NCBI GenBank assembly: GCA_900318545.1
Contig: ONLC01000012.1
Span: 1-16,954 of the forward strand
DNA: 16,954 nucleotides
Reading direction: 5' to 3'
Source of the DNA: an uncultured Eubacteriales bacterium
GTDB lineage: Bacteria > Bacillota > Clostridia > Oscillospirales > Ruminococcaceae
Position 1 is the first letter of the stretch. The number at the start of each line of letters is the position of its first letter. The notes beneath the pieces are model-generated. The model did not search any database. It was given only the letters and a program-made list of their open reading frames with translations, and had not been told where the DNA came from. Position numbers and translations under genes: made by a program. Of this stretch, positions 1 to 6,753 are shown piece by piece.

Positions 1-1
1 A

Positions 2-124
2 GAATATAACTATGATTTCCCTCCGGGTGAGTATCGGTTCATTCTTAATTTTGAGGGCGGAATATACAATAAAAAGGAAGATATGTCAACAAAGCAAAAG
101 GTGTTTTACTTTACATTAAAATAA
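2..124 (+). CDS. C-terminal fragment of an unidentified protein, possibly an exported Ig-like-domain protein
   Basis: An open frame runs in from the left edge of the window and stops at TAA 122-124, giving 40 residues. The visible part contains PPGEYRFILNF followed by a short charged loop and a final beta-strand-like FYFTLK. A proline-glycine turn, then GxYRxxxxF, then a terminal strand resembles the last strands of Ig-like domains that end many Firmicutes lipoproteins, but this is only a resemblance. The upstream part, including any signal peptide, lies outside the window. A fresh promoter follows 24 bases downstream, so the next gene is transcribed separately. The reading frame is fairly secure and the function is not. 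Confidence 0.5.
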   Translation, partial: EYNYDFPPGEYRFILNFEGGIYNKKEDMSTKQKVFYFTLK

Positions 125-147
125 GGCTTTGTATAATCCTAAGTGTA

Positions 148-176
148 TTGATTTCATACTCTAAAAGTGATATAAT
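148..176 (+). promoter_or_regulatory. Sigma-A-type promoter for the small protein/DUF4846 operon
   Basis: TTGATT (148-153) and a perfect TATAAT (171-176) are separated by 17 bases. The predicted transcription start near 183 gives a 5' UTR of about 57 bases before the ATG at 240. The UTR holds a small inverted repeat, ACAGT (202-206) and ACTGT (214-218). Confidence 0.75.
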
Positions 177-239
177 GTACTAAACACCAAGTTGTGGGGG
201 GACAGTATATCTAACTGTGCTTTTAGTATGGAGGTTCAA

Positions 240-641
240 ATGAAAAAGGATATTACACCTGTGGAAAGAAAGCTCTTATCTTCGATCAAACAAATGCCCG
301 GTATTTATATCGGCACAAAGAATCTGCTGTTCTTGGAGCATTTTATTCATGGTTACGATTTTGCGATGATATGCCATGATATAAAAAATATGCATAATAT
401 CATGCCGGAAGGCTTTGAGGAATACATAGAAGCAAAATACAGATCAAATACAACTAAAAATCTGTTTATGATCATTGCAGAGAATTCAGAGAATGACAGC
501 GATGCGTTCGATACCTTTTTTGAATTTCTTGACGAATACCTGCTAAGTGTTGATTTGCAGCCGCTGCCAATATGGAATAGTACAGTAGACAAAATAGAGG
601 ACATTAAAAACTCTTTTGCAAAAGAAAGGAACACACGATGA
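240..641 (+). CDS. Small acidic protein of unknown function, first gene of an operon with a DUF4846 protein
   Basis: A 133-residue soluble protein with no signal peptide or membrane segment. I chose the ATG at 240 because GGAGG (230-234) sits 5 bases upstream; the frame could open earlier at a TTG (192), but that lacks a ribosome site. The N-terminal third carries KQMPGIYIGTK and then FLEHFIHGYDFA. The middle has PEGFEEYI and the C-terminal part DAFDTFFEFLDEY. This layout (PG-hydrophobic-G, aromatic helix, GF/FxEY, acidic FxxLDEY) recalls small uncharacterised proteins common in gut Firmicutes and Bacteroides, some of which are found near toxin genes, but I cannot name the family. Its TGA overlaps the ATG of the next gene (ATGA), so the two are translationally coupled and probably act together. 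The role is unknown. Confidence 0.8.
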   Translation: MKKDITPVERKLLSSIKQMPGIYIGTKNLLFLEHFIHGYDFAMICHDIKNMHNIMPEGFEEYIEAKYRSNTTKNLFMIIAENSENDSDAFDTFFEFLDEYLLSVDLQPLPIWNSTVDKIEDIKNSFAKERNTR

Positions 642-1570
642 ATAATACCGATACAACCGCCAAGCCCAAAAATAAAAAGCGAAAAATACTGATAATACTG
701 CTGATAGCTTTTATCGTTATTGCGGCTCTGCTGACGGCAATATATATCCGTGTCAATCCGACGTGGAGGGCTGCAAAACTGACTATTGAGCAGTCGGATA
801 TTGATTACCACGTTCAAAATGTTGACCCTGACGGTGCGACCGTTTCGACCCGTATCGCCCCGCCCGAGGGCTATACCCGCATTTCCGTTGACAAGGGCAG
901 CTTCGGGGAGTACCTGCGAAATTATCCTGTTCTTCCCGACGGTGTCAAGCTGCCTGTTTATGACGGCTCGACAATGAGCCCCTATGATGCCGCCGCAATA
1001 TTTGATATAAGCCTGGGCGACGAGGGCTATCAGCAATGTGCCGACAGCATAATCAGACTGTACAGCGATTATTTTTATGAAAACAAGCAGTATGATAAAA
1101 TATCGTTCCAGTTCTCAAACGGTGACGAGTGCAGCTACGAGCGTTGGCGTGACGGTCACAGAATGCTTGTACTTGGGGGCTTTTCAATGGAAATACCAGC
1201 AGCCCTTTCCGATGACAGCGAGCAGCAGTATCGCAACTACCTCAAAGAGGTCATGAATTATGCAGGAACAATTTCCTTGCAGAATGAATCGAAGGTAATT
1301 CCCGTCAGCGAGCTGAAAATCGGAGATTTTATTTGTAATGACAGCCACGTTGTAATGATCGTTGACATAGCCGAAAATGACAAGGGCGAGAAATGCTATC
1401 TGATTGGTCAGAGCTTTATCCCTGCGGTGTGCTTCCACATTGTCATAAACCGAGCCGAGAATGAGACAAGTGCATGGTTCACACAAAAGCAGCTTGAACA
1501 GGACAGCTTTGAGGTCGGTGTTTACACGTTCAATAAGAGCAATATCCGACGGTGGAAGGACGGGTTTTGA
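638..1570 (+). CDS. Membrane-anchored DUF4846-domain protein
   Basis: A 310-residue protein with a lysine-rich N-terminus (residues 9-16) and one hydrophobic segment at about 17-38, which makes it a single-pass or uncleaved-signal protein with an extracellular body. The body matches my recollection of DUF4846: FGEYLRNYPVLPDGVKL (89-105), YDAAAIFDISLGDEGYQQCA (116-135), FSNGD...RWRDGHR (159-175), then HVVMIVDIAEN (237-247), YLIGQSFIPA (254-263) and a terminal aromatic/Arg segment. The conserved His237 before a hydrophobic strand and Gln258 in the GQS turn stand out. No function is established for this family, and I infer no enzymatic role. It starts at 638 after AAAGGA (625-630) and overlaps the preceding stop by four bases. 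The gene appears more GC-rich than its partner, with many gcc/gac codons, so the two may differ in history. Confidence 0.8.
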   Translation: MNNTDTTAKPKNKKRKILIILLIAFIVIAALLTAIYIRVNPTWRAAKLTIEQSDIDYHVQNVDPDGATVSTRIAPPEGYTRISVDKGSFGEYLRNYPVLPDGVKLPVYDGSTMSPYDAAAIFDISLGDEGYQQCADSIIRLYSDYFYENKQYDKISFQFSNGDECSYERWRDGHRMLVLGGFSMEIPAALSDDSEQQYRNYLKEVMNYAGTISLQNESKVIPVSELKIGDFICNDSHVVMIVDIAENDKGEKCYLIGQSFIPAVCFHIVINRAENETSAWFTQKQLEQDSFEVGVYTFNKSNIRRWKDGF

Positions 1571-1620
1571 TGACGGCGGATATGATTCGTAAGATGAACA
1601 CAGGTATAATTTAATAGCAC

Positions 1621-1660
1621 AAATAAAACAGCCTCGGTACTCGAATGGGTATCGGGGCTG
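1621..1660 (-). terminator. Rho-independent terminator of the GH51 operon
   Basis: Read on the minus strand, a 15-bp stem with G-U pairs forms between 1660-1646 and 1643-1629 (CAGCCCCGATACC against its partner), followed by TGTTTTATTT. The T run lies on the minus-strand side, so the terminator mainly serves the GH51 gene ending at 1780. On the plus strand the same hairpin lies 59 bases after the DUF4846 gene but has no T run, so it would be at best weak for that operon. Confidence 0.7.
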
Positions 1661-1762
1661 CTGCTTTGCAGGGGAACGTGTTGTTTTATACTTGTGATTT
1701 TTCAATGGTGCTTTTATGGTTGATAGGTCTGAATAAGTTTATTCTCAACGCCATACCACCTT

Positions 1763-1781
1763 AAAAGCTCAGCGGCTTTTT
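1763..1781. terminator. Short A/T-flanked hairpin at the GH51 stop codon
   Basis: AAAAGC (1763-1768) pairs with GCTTTT (1775-1780), with a T following on the plus strand. It is nearly symmetric, so it could attenuate plus-strand read-through from the DUF4846 gene or form at the end of the GH51 transcript, where it overlaps the TAA stop. The stem is only six pairs, so it is a weak candidate. Confidence 0.3.
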
Positions 1782-3249
1782 ACCTGATCGTTACCTCAAC
1801 TACCGAGCAGGGCGGAAGCTTTAATCCAAGCTTGCTGTTTTCAAGTGCTGCCGTAAACGGCTTTACTGTAACGCTGTCGGGGCGGTCGAAATCATTGTGT
1901 GCGTGTATTTCATCTGTGAGTATCCTTGCCGAGACTTCACCTGCGTCAATTCCACAAAGCTCGCAGCTGATCTCTGCTTCATCGCTGAGTGAGCAGTTCG
2001 CAGCAGTGATAGTCAGCACACCATTCTTAACTGATGCTGATGCCGATAGCATAGGAACGTTTTTGCCCTCGCTGAGGTTCTCATTTTCAAGCCAGCAATA
2101 TACGTTTTCTGCGTCCTGATGCTCCTTGTACAGGTCAAACACATGGTAGGTCGGAGTTTTGAGCATTTTCTCGCCCTCGGTCAGGATAAGTGCCTGAAGC
2201 ACATTTACTGCCTGTGCCAGATTTGCCATTTTTACTCTGTCAGTGTGCCTATTAAAGATGTTCAGCGACACTGCTGCAACCAGTGCATCTCGCATTGTAT
2301 TCTGCTGATACAGAAAAGCAGGATTGGTTCCCGGCTCAACATCGAACCAGGTGCCCCACTCGTCAACTATCAGTGCAACCTCGCCCTTTGGGTCATACCT
2401 GTTCATAATGCCTGTGTGAAGCTTAAGGAGCTCATCGGTATAGTTTACTATATTCATAAGCTCGTAGTACTCGCTCTCATCGAACTCAAGTGCAAAGCCC
2501 TTTTTGTTCCAGTCAGGAATAGAATAGAAATGCAGTGAAAGCCCGTTCATCAGCCATGCCGGAACGCTTTTCATCATCACATCTGTCCAGTTGTAGTCAG
2601 CACCGCTCGGACCGCAGGCTATTTTATAGAGCTTGCTTCCGCCAAGATCACGGCAGAAGGTCGCATACTTTTTGTACTCACTCGCATAGTACTCGGGAGT
2701 CATATTTCCGCCGCAGCCCCAGGCCTCATTTCCTATGCCTAAGTATCTGAGCTTCCACGGCTCTTCCCTGCCGTTCTCATGTCTCAGGTCAGACATCGGG
2801 CATACATTGTCAGCAGTCATATACTCGACCCATTCAGCAAGCTCCTGAACAGTTCCGCTGCCTACATTTCCTGCAATATAGGGCTCACAGCCGACAAGCT
2901 CACAAAGCTCCATAAACTCGTGTGTTCCGAAGCTGTTATCCTCAGTAACGCTGCCCCAGCTTTTATTTACGAGCTTCTTTCTCTTTGACTTCTCACCTAC
3001 GCCGTCCTTCCAGTGGTATTCATCGGCAAAGCAGCCGCCAGGCCACCTGAGAACAGGCATTTTTATTTCCTTGAAGGCCTCCACAACATCCTTTCTGATG
3101 CCGTGGATATTCGGTATCTGTGAAGCCTCGCCTACATAGATACCGTTATAAATACACCTTCCCAGATGCTCTGAAAAATGGCCGTATATCTCCTTATTGA
3201 TATGCGAGAGCTTATCCTCCGCATTTACAAGCATTTTAAATGTTCTCAT
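1780..3249 (-). CDS. Alpha-L-arabinofuranosidase, GH51, cytoplasmic
   Basis: A 489-residue glycoside hydrolase that removes terminal alpha-L-arabinofuranosyl units from arabinan or arabinoxylan oligosaccharides. It has the GH51 marks of a GH-A (beta/alpha)8 barrel: HINKEIYGHFSEHLG near the N-terminus, MPVLRWPGGCFADEYHW, the acid/base Glu175 in GIGNEAWGCGG, and the nucleophile Glu297 in VDEWGTWF followed by NTMRDALVAA. A C-terminal beta-sandwich of roughly 100 residues ends the protein, and the length is usual for the family. The ATG at 3249 is preferred over 3255 because AAGGGG (3261-3256) is 7 bases from 3249 but only one base from 3255. There is no signal peptide, so it likely acts on imported oligosaccharides. 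It follows the dockerin gene by 14 bases and is probably in its operon, which ends at the 1621-1660 terminator. Confidence 0.95.
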   Translation of the reverse strand: MRTFKMLVNAEDKLSHINKEIYGHFSEHLGRCIYNGIYVGEASQIPNIHGIRKDVVEAFKEIKMPVLRWPGGCFADEYHWKDGVGEKSKRKKLVNKSWGSVTEDNSFGTHEFMELCELVGCEPYIAGNVGSGTVQELAEWVEYMTADNVCPMSDLRHENGREEPWKLRYLGIGNEAWGCGGNMTPEYYASEYKKYATFCRDLGGSKLYKIACGPSGADYNWTDVMMKSVPAWLMNGLSLHFYSIPDWNKKGFALEFDESEYYELMNIVNYTDELLKLHTGIMNRYDPKGEVALIVDEWGTWFDVEPGTNPAFLYQQNTMRDALVAAVSLNIFNRHTDRVKMANLAQAVNVLQALILTEGEKMLKTPTYHVFDLYKEHQDAENVYCWLENENLSEGKNVPMLSASASVKNGVLTITAANCSLSDEAEISCELCGIDAGEVSARILTDEIHAHNDFDRPDSVTVKPFTAALENSKLGLKLPPCSVVEVTIR

Positions 3250-3263
3250 AATCATTCCCCTTG

Positions 3264-3842
3264 TCAGTATAATTTCTCAATTCCTATGAGGTGTTTTTTC
3301 AGCTTGGAAACATCAAGCAGGTCTACCTTTCCGTTAACGTCAAGATCGGCACAGGAGAGGTTTGGTTCCTTGAGTGCTGAATAATTGATAATATGCTTTT
3401 TAATAGCCATAAGATCAAGTGTGTTTATCGTGCCGTCGCAGCTTGCATCCCCACGCAGATAGAGCGTTACATCAGGGTCGGCAGTAAGCTTTCCGTTCTT
3501 GACTGTAACCTCATAGGTTCTCGGAGCAAAATAACTGTACGGTGATATTTTCATTGTGTACTTACCGTCTGTCATGCCGCTTGGTAGGGTGAAATAATCG
3601 TCATAGGGATAGTCCCATGCAAATGAAACCTCCATGTCCCTGCAAGCCTCAGAGATTCTGGCAGGGAACTCCTTGTCAAGCGGATAGTAACAGTACATAA
3701 GGCTGATACCTCTGTGAGGTCTGCCAAGCTTGTGGAGAATATAATCCTGATTTACATACTCTCCTCTTTCGGAGCCGTCTCCGAGGTCAACAGCACAATC
3801 AGCTGCACCCATATGTACCTTGTAAGCTTTAATATCTTCCAT
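3264..3842 (-). CDS. Dockerin-containing protein with no signal peptide
   Basis: A 192-residue protein ending in a type I dockerin. The first calcium loop is Asp132-x-Ser134-x-Asp136-Gly-x-Ile-x3-Asp143. The second is Asp166-x-Asp168-x-Asn170-Gly-x-Val-x3-Asp177. Each loop is followed by a helix (LMAIKKHIINY and VSKLKKHLIGIEKL). Residues about 88-128 (DGKYTMKISPYSYF, RTYEVTVKNGKL) look like the small beta-sandwich linker often placed before Ruminococcus dockerins. Residues 1-75 are not recognised. Dockerin proteins are normally exported to bind cohesins on scaffoldins, yet the start MEDIKAYKVHM has no hydrophobic segment. The start is firm: AGGAG is 6 bases upstream and an in-frame TAA lies seven codons upstream. 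It may be a truncated remnant or be exported by another route. It lies 40 bases after the lipoprotein gene and 14 before the GH51 gene. Confidence 0.88.
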   Translation of the reverse strand: MEDIKAYKVHMGAADCAVDLGDGSERGEYVNQDYILHKLGRPHRGISLMYCYYPLDKEFPARISEACRDMEVSFAWDYPYDDYFTLPSGMTDGKYTMKISPYSYFAPRTYEVTVKNGKLTADPDVTLYLRGDASCDGTINTLDLMAIKKHIINYSALKEPNLSCADLDVNGKVDLLDVSKLKKHLIGIEKLY

Positions 3843-3882
3843 ATTATACTCCTTTTCTATTTATTTACGGCTGTACCGTATG

Positions 3883-4938
3883 TTATTCTACTGCAATCAA
3901 GCTGTTAAGCTTGTCGAACTCTACTGCGAGTTCTCTGAATATTTCGCAGTTATCGTCAATTTCAGGATAAAGTCCTGTGAATATACAAAGAACAAACGGC
4001 GAATCGGCATATACTATTGCACAATCATTGAAGTTAATCTCATCAAAATCCGAGCCATATTTCTGAGCGACAGTATACTTATCTCCGAGAGCATAGCCTA
4101 TCTGTTCATTGTAATTACATTTGGTCATAAGGTCAATTAGCCATTTACCATCTTCGTTTTCTTCTGCAAAGTCATAAATGTCCCAGTAGCACTGAGCTAC
4201 ATCCATAAGTCTGCAGTAACAGAATATCCACTGAGGGCTGATATTGAACGAAGCACCGATACTGTAAAGGAAGTTATTGAATGTATTGCATCCAAAGTGT
4301 TTAACCAGTGAATAATATGCGGTATTGTCTGATTCAAGTATAGCGTGCTCGATAAGCTCTTTTGCGGAAAACTGAGTTCCGGGAGTTGCACTGGCGACTA
4401 CCTGATCATCGTTTGTCCAGTTATCAGTTTTTGTAACCATTTCATCAAGATTAATCCCGTCCTGAAGAATAGACTTTATGTACGGAGCCTTGATAGTGCT
4501 TGCTGTAACGAACTCGATATCTGTTCCGCAGTAAATCTGAGCACCTGTATCCATATTCTTGTATGAAACAGCTATCTTATAATTGGCATTACTAATCAGG
4601 TCATTGATATTATCAAAGCATTCCTGCACCTCTTCATTTGAGTATACCTTATCAAAGCCCTCATAGCTGAAGCTATAATAGCCGTCTACATTAAAGTCAA
4701 CAGGGGTGCGGGTCTCAACCTTCTTGACCTGAGACTCATCATCAGAGGTTTTAGACTCATTCGTATTTACATTTCCTGAGGTTTCTACAGCAGAGCTGCT
4801 AGATTTATTTACTGATTTTTTCTTAGTTGATACAGAAGAGCTCGATGAAGCTTTTGAACTGCTGTCTGACTGACCGCATGAACTAAAAGAACCTGTTATC
4901 ATCAGGCAAGCACACAATAACGATAGTATTTTTTTCAT
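3883..4938 (-). CDS. Lipoprotein of the serine beta-lactamase/penicillin-binding fold (Beta-lactamase2-like)
   Basis: A 351-residue protein. Residues 1-20 are a signal peptide with lipobox SFSSC (Cys21), followed by a Ser/Lys/Thr/Glu-rich tether to about residue 75, so it is anchored on the outer face of the membrane. The catalytic domain shows the active-site tetrad Ser147-Thr-Ile-Lys150, Ser203-Asp-Asn205, and Lys293-Tyr-Gly295 in place of the usual KTG. I see no obvious omega-loop ExxLN with the class A general base Glu166, so it may not hydrolyse beta-lactams efficiently and could be a peptidase-like or inactive relative. The ATG at 4938 is chosen over the longer frame start at 4974 because AAGGTG lies 7 bases upstream and the promoter at 4978-5006 would start transcription near 4971, downstream of the longer start. 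It is the first gene of the probable operon with the dockerin and GH51 genes. Confidence 0.85.
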   Translation of the reverse strand: MKKILSLLCACLMITGSFSSCGQSDSSSKASSSSSVSTKKKSVNKSSSSAVETSGNVNTNESKTSDDESQVKKVETRTPVDFNVDGYYSFSYEGFDKVYSNEEVQECFDNINDLISNANYKIAVSYKNMDTGAQIYCGTDIEFVTASTIKAPYIKSILQDGINLDEMVTKTDNWTNDDQVVASATPGTQFSAKELIEHAILESDNTAYYSLVKHFGCNTFNNFLYSIGASFNISPQWIFCYCRLMDVAQCYWDIYDFAEENEDGKWLIDLMTKCNYNEQIGYALGDKYTVAQKYGSDFDEINFNDCAIVYADSPFVLCIFTGLYPEIDDNCEIFRELAVEFDKLNSLIAVE

Positions 4939-4977
4939 AGAATTCACCTTAGTTTTCCTTAAACAATAACTCATAAT

Positions 4978-5006
4978 ATTTTAACACATTTTCTTGAATA
5001 AGTCAA
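4978..5006 (-). promoter_or_regulatory. Sigma-A-type promoter of the lipoprotein-dockerin-GH51 operon
   Basis: On the minus strand TTGACT (5006-5001), 17 bases, then TAAAAT (4983-4978). The start is predicted near 4971, with a leader of about 33 bases to the ATG at 4938. No other convincing promoter is seen in the 40-base gap before the dockerin gene or the 14-base gap before GH51, which supports a single transcript. Confidence 0.8.
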
Positions 5007-5060
5007 GCAATAATGTTCTACTATATTTATATTTTAATTTATTTAGCTTAAAAAATAATT

Positions 5061-5088
5061 AAAAAAGACTTCCCAAAAATGGGAAGCC
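5061..5088 (-). terminator. Rho-independent terminator after ridA
   Basis: On the minus strand CTTCCCA (5086-5080) pairs with TGGGAAG (5075-5069) around a TTTT loop and is followed by a run of T at 5066-5061. It lies about 18 bases after the ridA stop and closes the ilvA-ridA unit ahead of the lipoprotein promoter. Confidence 0.9.
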
Positions 5089-5105
5089 TTGAATAAAACA
5101 ATGGA

Positions 5106-5480
5106 TTAAAGCTCAGCGATAACTTCTACTTCTACAAGTACGTCCTTTGGCAGCTCCTTTACTGCAACACAGGAACGTGCAGGCTTTGAGGTGAAGTACT
5201 TTGCATAAATCTCATTGAATGCTCCGAAGTCTGACATATTCTTGAGGAAGCAGACAGTTTTAACAGCTTTATCGATTGATGTTCCTGCTGCTTCAAGAAG
5301 ATTCTTTAAGTTTGTGCAGACCTGCTCGGTCTGTCCCTCGATAGTATCAGCTTCAACGTTTCCGTTAGCAGGGTTGATAGCTATCTGTCCTGATGTGAAA
5401 ACAAGTCCGCCTACAACCTTTGCCTGTGAATAAGGACCTATTGCATCAGGTGCATTTTTTGTGTAAATTGTCTGTGCCAT
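5106..5480 (-). CDS. ridA: RidA, 2-iminobutanoate/2-iminopropanoate deaminase
   Basis: A 124-residue member of the RidA (YjgF/YER057c/UK114) family of cytoplasmic homotrimers that speed hydrolysis of the enamine/imine intermediates released by PLP-dependent dehydratases. It has the family signature IGPYSQAKVVGGLVFTSGQI near the N-terminus and the C-terminal block PARSCVAVKELPKDVLVEVE. Arg102, which binds the substrate carboxylate, and Glu117 keep the 15-residue spacing seen between Arg105 and Glu120 of the E. coli protein. Length is normal. The ATG at 5480 has AAAGGAG just upstream. It follows the threonine ammonia-lyase gene by 17 bases and shares its T-box-controlled transcript. This is functionally apt, because that lyase makes 2-aminocrotonate/2-iminobutanoate. 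Confidence 0.96.
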   Translation of the reverse strand: MAQTIYTKNAPDAIGPYSQAKVVGGLVFTSGQIAINPANGNVEADTIEGQTEQVCTNLKNLLEAAGTSIDKAVKTVCFLKNMSDFGAFNEIYAKYFTSKPARSCVAVKELPKDVLVEVEVIAEL

Positions 5481-5497
5481 AGTAAAAACTCCTTTGC

Positions 5498-6700
5498 TTA
5501 TTTATTGACAATCTTAAATCCTGCCTTTGTAAGTGCAGTTCTGATATCTCTTATGTGGTCATAATTTCTTGTTTCAAGAACAAGTCTGAGCAGACAGTCC
5601 GTGATGTCGCTGTCCTCGCTTGCTCTTTCGTGGTGGATAGATACTACATTTCCTCCAAGATCTGAAATGATAGCCGATACACCCTTGAGCTGTCCGGGCT
5701 TATCCTCAAGCTGGATAGTGAGCGTATCAGATCTTCCGGATTTAAGGAGACCTCTCTTGATAACACGGGAAAGAATAGTAACATCAATATTTCCGCCTGA
5801 AACAAGGCAAACAACCTTCTTGCCCTTGAGATCAGGGATCTTATTGAACATTACAGCAGCAACTGAAACAGCACCTGCGCCCTCAGCAATGAGCTTCTGC
5901 TTCTCGATAAGATGAAGAATAGCAGAGGAGACCTCATCATCTGTTACAGTAACGATTTTGTCAACATACTGCTTGCAGTACTCAAAAGTGTGTTCGCCCG
6001 GCTCTTTTACCTTAATGCCGTCAGCAATTGTGTGTACTGACTCCAGACACTTGATCTGATCCTCAGCAAGAGACTCTACCATTGAAGGAGCACCCTCTGC
6101 CTGAACACCGTAAACCTTGACCTGAGGTTTAAGCTGTTTTACTGTAAATGCAACACCTGAAATAAGTCCGCCGCCGCCTACAGGCACAACGATGATATCA
6201 GCATCAGTTACATCATTAAGTATCTCCAGTCCGATTGTACCCTGACCTGCAATAACATTCTCGTCATCGAAGGGGTGGATAAAGGTATAACCGTGTTCAT
6301 CTCTCTGTCTGAGAGCTTCCTCATAAGCATCATCATATACACCCGGAACAAGGCATACCTCAGCACCGTAACTCTTTGTTGCCTCAACCTTAGAGATCGG
6401 AGCACCGTCAGGCAAGCAAATTATAGATTTGATACCATTCTTAGCAGCTGCAAGAGCAACGCCCTGTGCGTGATTTCCTGCAGAACAGGCAATAACGCCG
6501 TGTGCCTTTTCTTCTTCTGAAAGCTGTGAGATTTTGTAGTAGGCACCTCTTACCTTGAATGAACCTGTAACCTGCAGATTCTCAGTTTTAAGGTAGGTAG
6601 TGCAGTCAGGGTTTACGTGCGGTGCATTGATGCACGATGTAGGCCTGATGACCTCCTTTAATACATTAGAAGCATTGAAAACCTTATCAAGTGTTAACAT
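5498..6700 (-). CDS. ilvA: Threonine ammonia-lyase (threonine dehydratase) with a single ACT domain
   Basis: A 400-residue fold-type II PLP enzyme converting L-threonine to 2-oxobutanoate and ammonia, the entry step of isoleucine synthesis. Lys49 in TGSFKVRGAYYKI is the PLP-binding lysine. SAGNHAQG (73-80), the phosphate-binding GGGG (175-178) and SGGN (301-304) are intact. Residues about 325-400 (LTIQLEDKPGQLKGV...) form one ACT domain. This is the medium form, shorter than the E. coli IlvA with its doubled regulatory domain and longer than plain TdcB, so sequence class alone leaves biosynthetic versus catabolic open. The isoleucine-type T-box upstream argues for a biosynthetic role. The ATG at 6700 has AGAGGT 6 bases upstream; the frame extends 57 codons further upstream, but those lie across the T-box terminator and are not coding. 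It is followed by ridA. Confidence 0.95.
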   Translation of the reverse strand: MLTLDKVFNASNVLKEVIRPTSCINAPHVNPDCTTYLKTENLQVTGSFKVRGAYYKISQLSEEEKAHGVIACSAGNHAQGVALAAAKNGIKSIICLPDGAPISKVEATKSYGAEVCLVPGVYDDAYEEALRQRDEHGYTFIHPFDDENVIAGQGTIGLEILNDVTDADIIVVPVGGGGLISGVAFTVKQLKPQVKVYGVQAEGAPSMVESLAEDQIKCLESVHTIADGIKVKEPGEHTFEYCKQYVDKIVTVTDDEVSSAILHLIEKQKLIAEGAGAVSVAAVMFNKIPDLKGKKVVCLVSGGNIDVTILSRVIKRGLLKSGRSDTLTIQLEDKPGQLKGVSAIISDLGGNVVSIHHERASEDSDITDCLLRLVLETRNYDHIRDIRTALTKAGFKIVNK

Positions 6701-6716
6701 TTTATTACCTCTTTTC

Positions 6717-6753
6717 AAAAAATAAAGCCCCCGCCCCATACAGAGGCGAAGAC
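6717..6753 (-). terminator. Regulated terminator of the T-box leader
   Basis: An 11-bp GC-rich stem with G-U pairs forms between 6753-6743 and 6737-6727 around a five-base loop (TGTAT), followed by TTTATTTTTT (6726-6717). It competes with the T-box antiterminator. It ends 17 bases before the ilvA ATG and also guards ilvA from read-through out of rlmH, which has no terminator of its own. Confidence 0.9.

Noticed and set aside
240..320. PGIYIG in the small protein resembling the GyrB/ParE RPGMYIG motif
   Set aside because: Only about six residues agree, and the rest of the GHKL ATPase fold is absent in a 133-residue protein. It is treated as chance similarity.
353..1036. Long minus-strand open frame (227 residues) opposite the first operon
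   Set aside because: It is antisense to two genes with a promoter, ribosome sites and a recognisable domain. Its translation is low-complexity with no family features.
3843..3882. ACGG/CCGT hairpin between the lipoprotein and dockerin genes as a terminator
   Set aside because: The stem is only four base pairs with no proper T run, which is too weak to separate the two genes.
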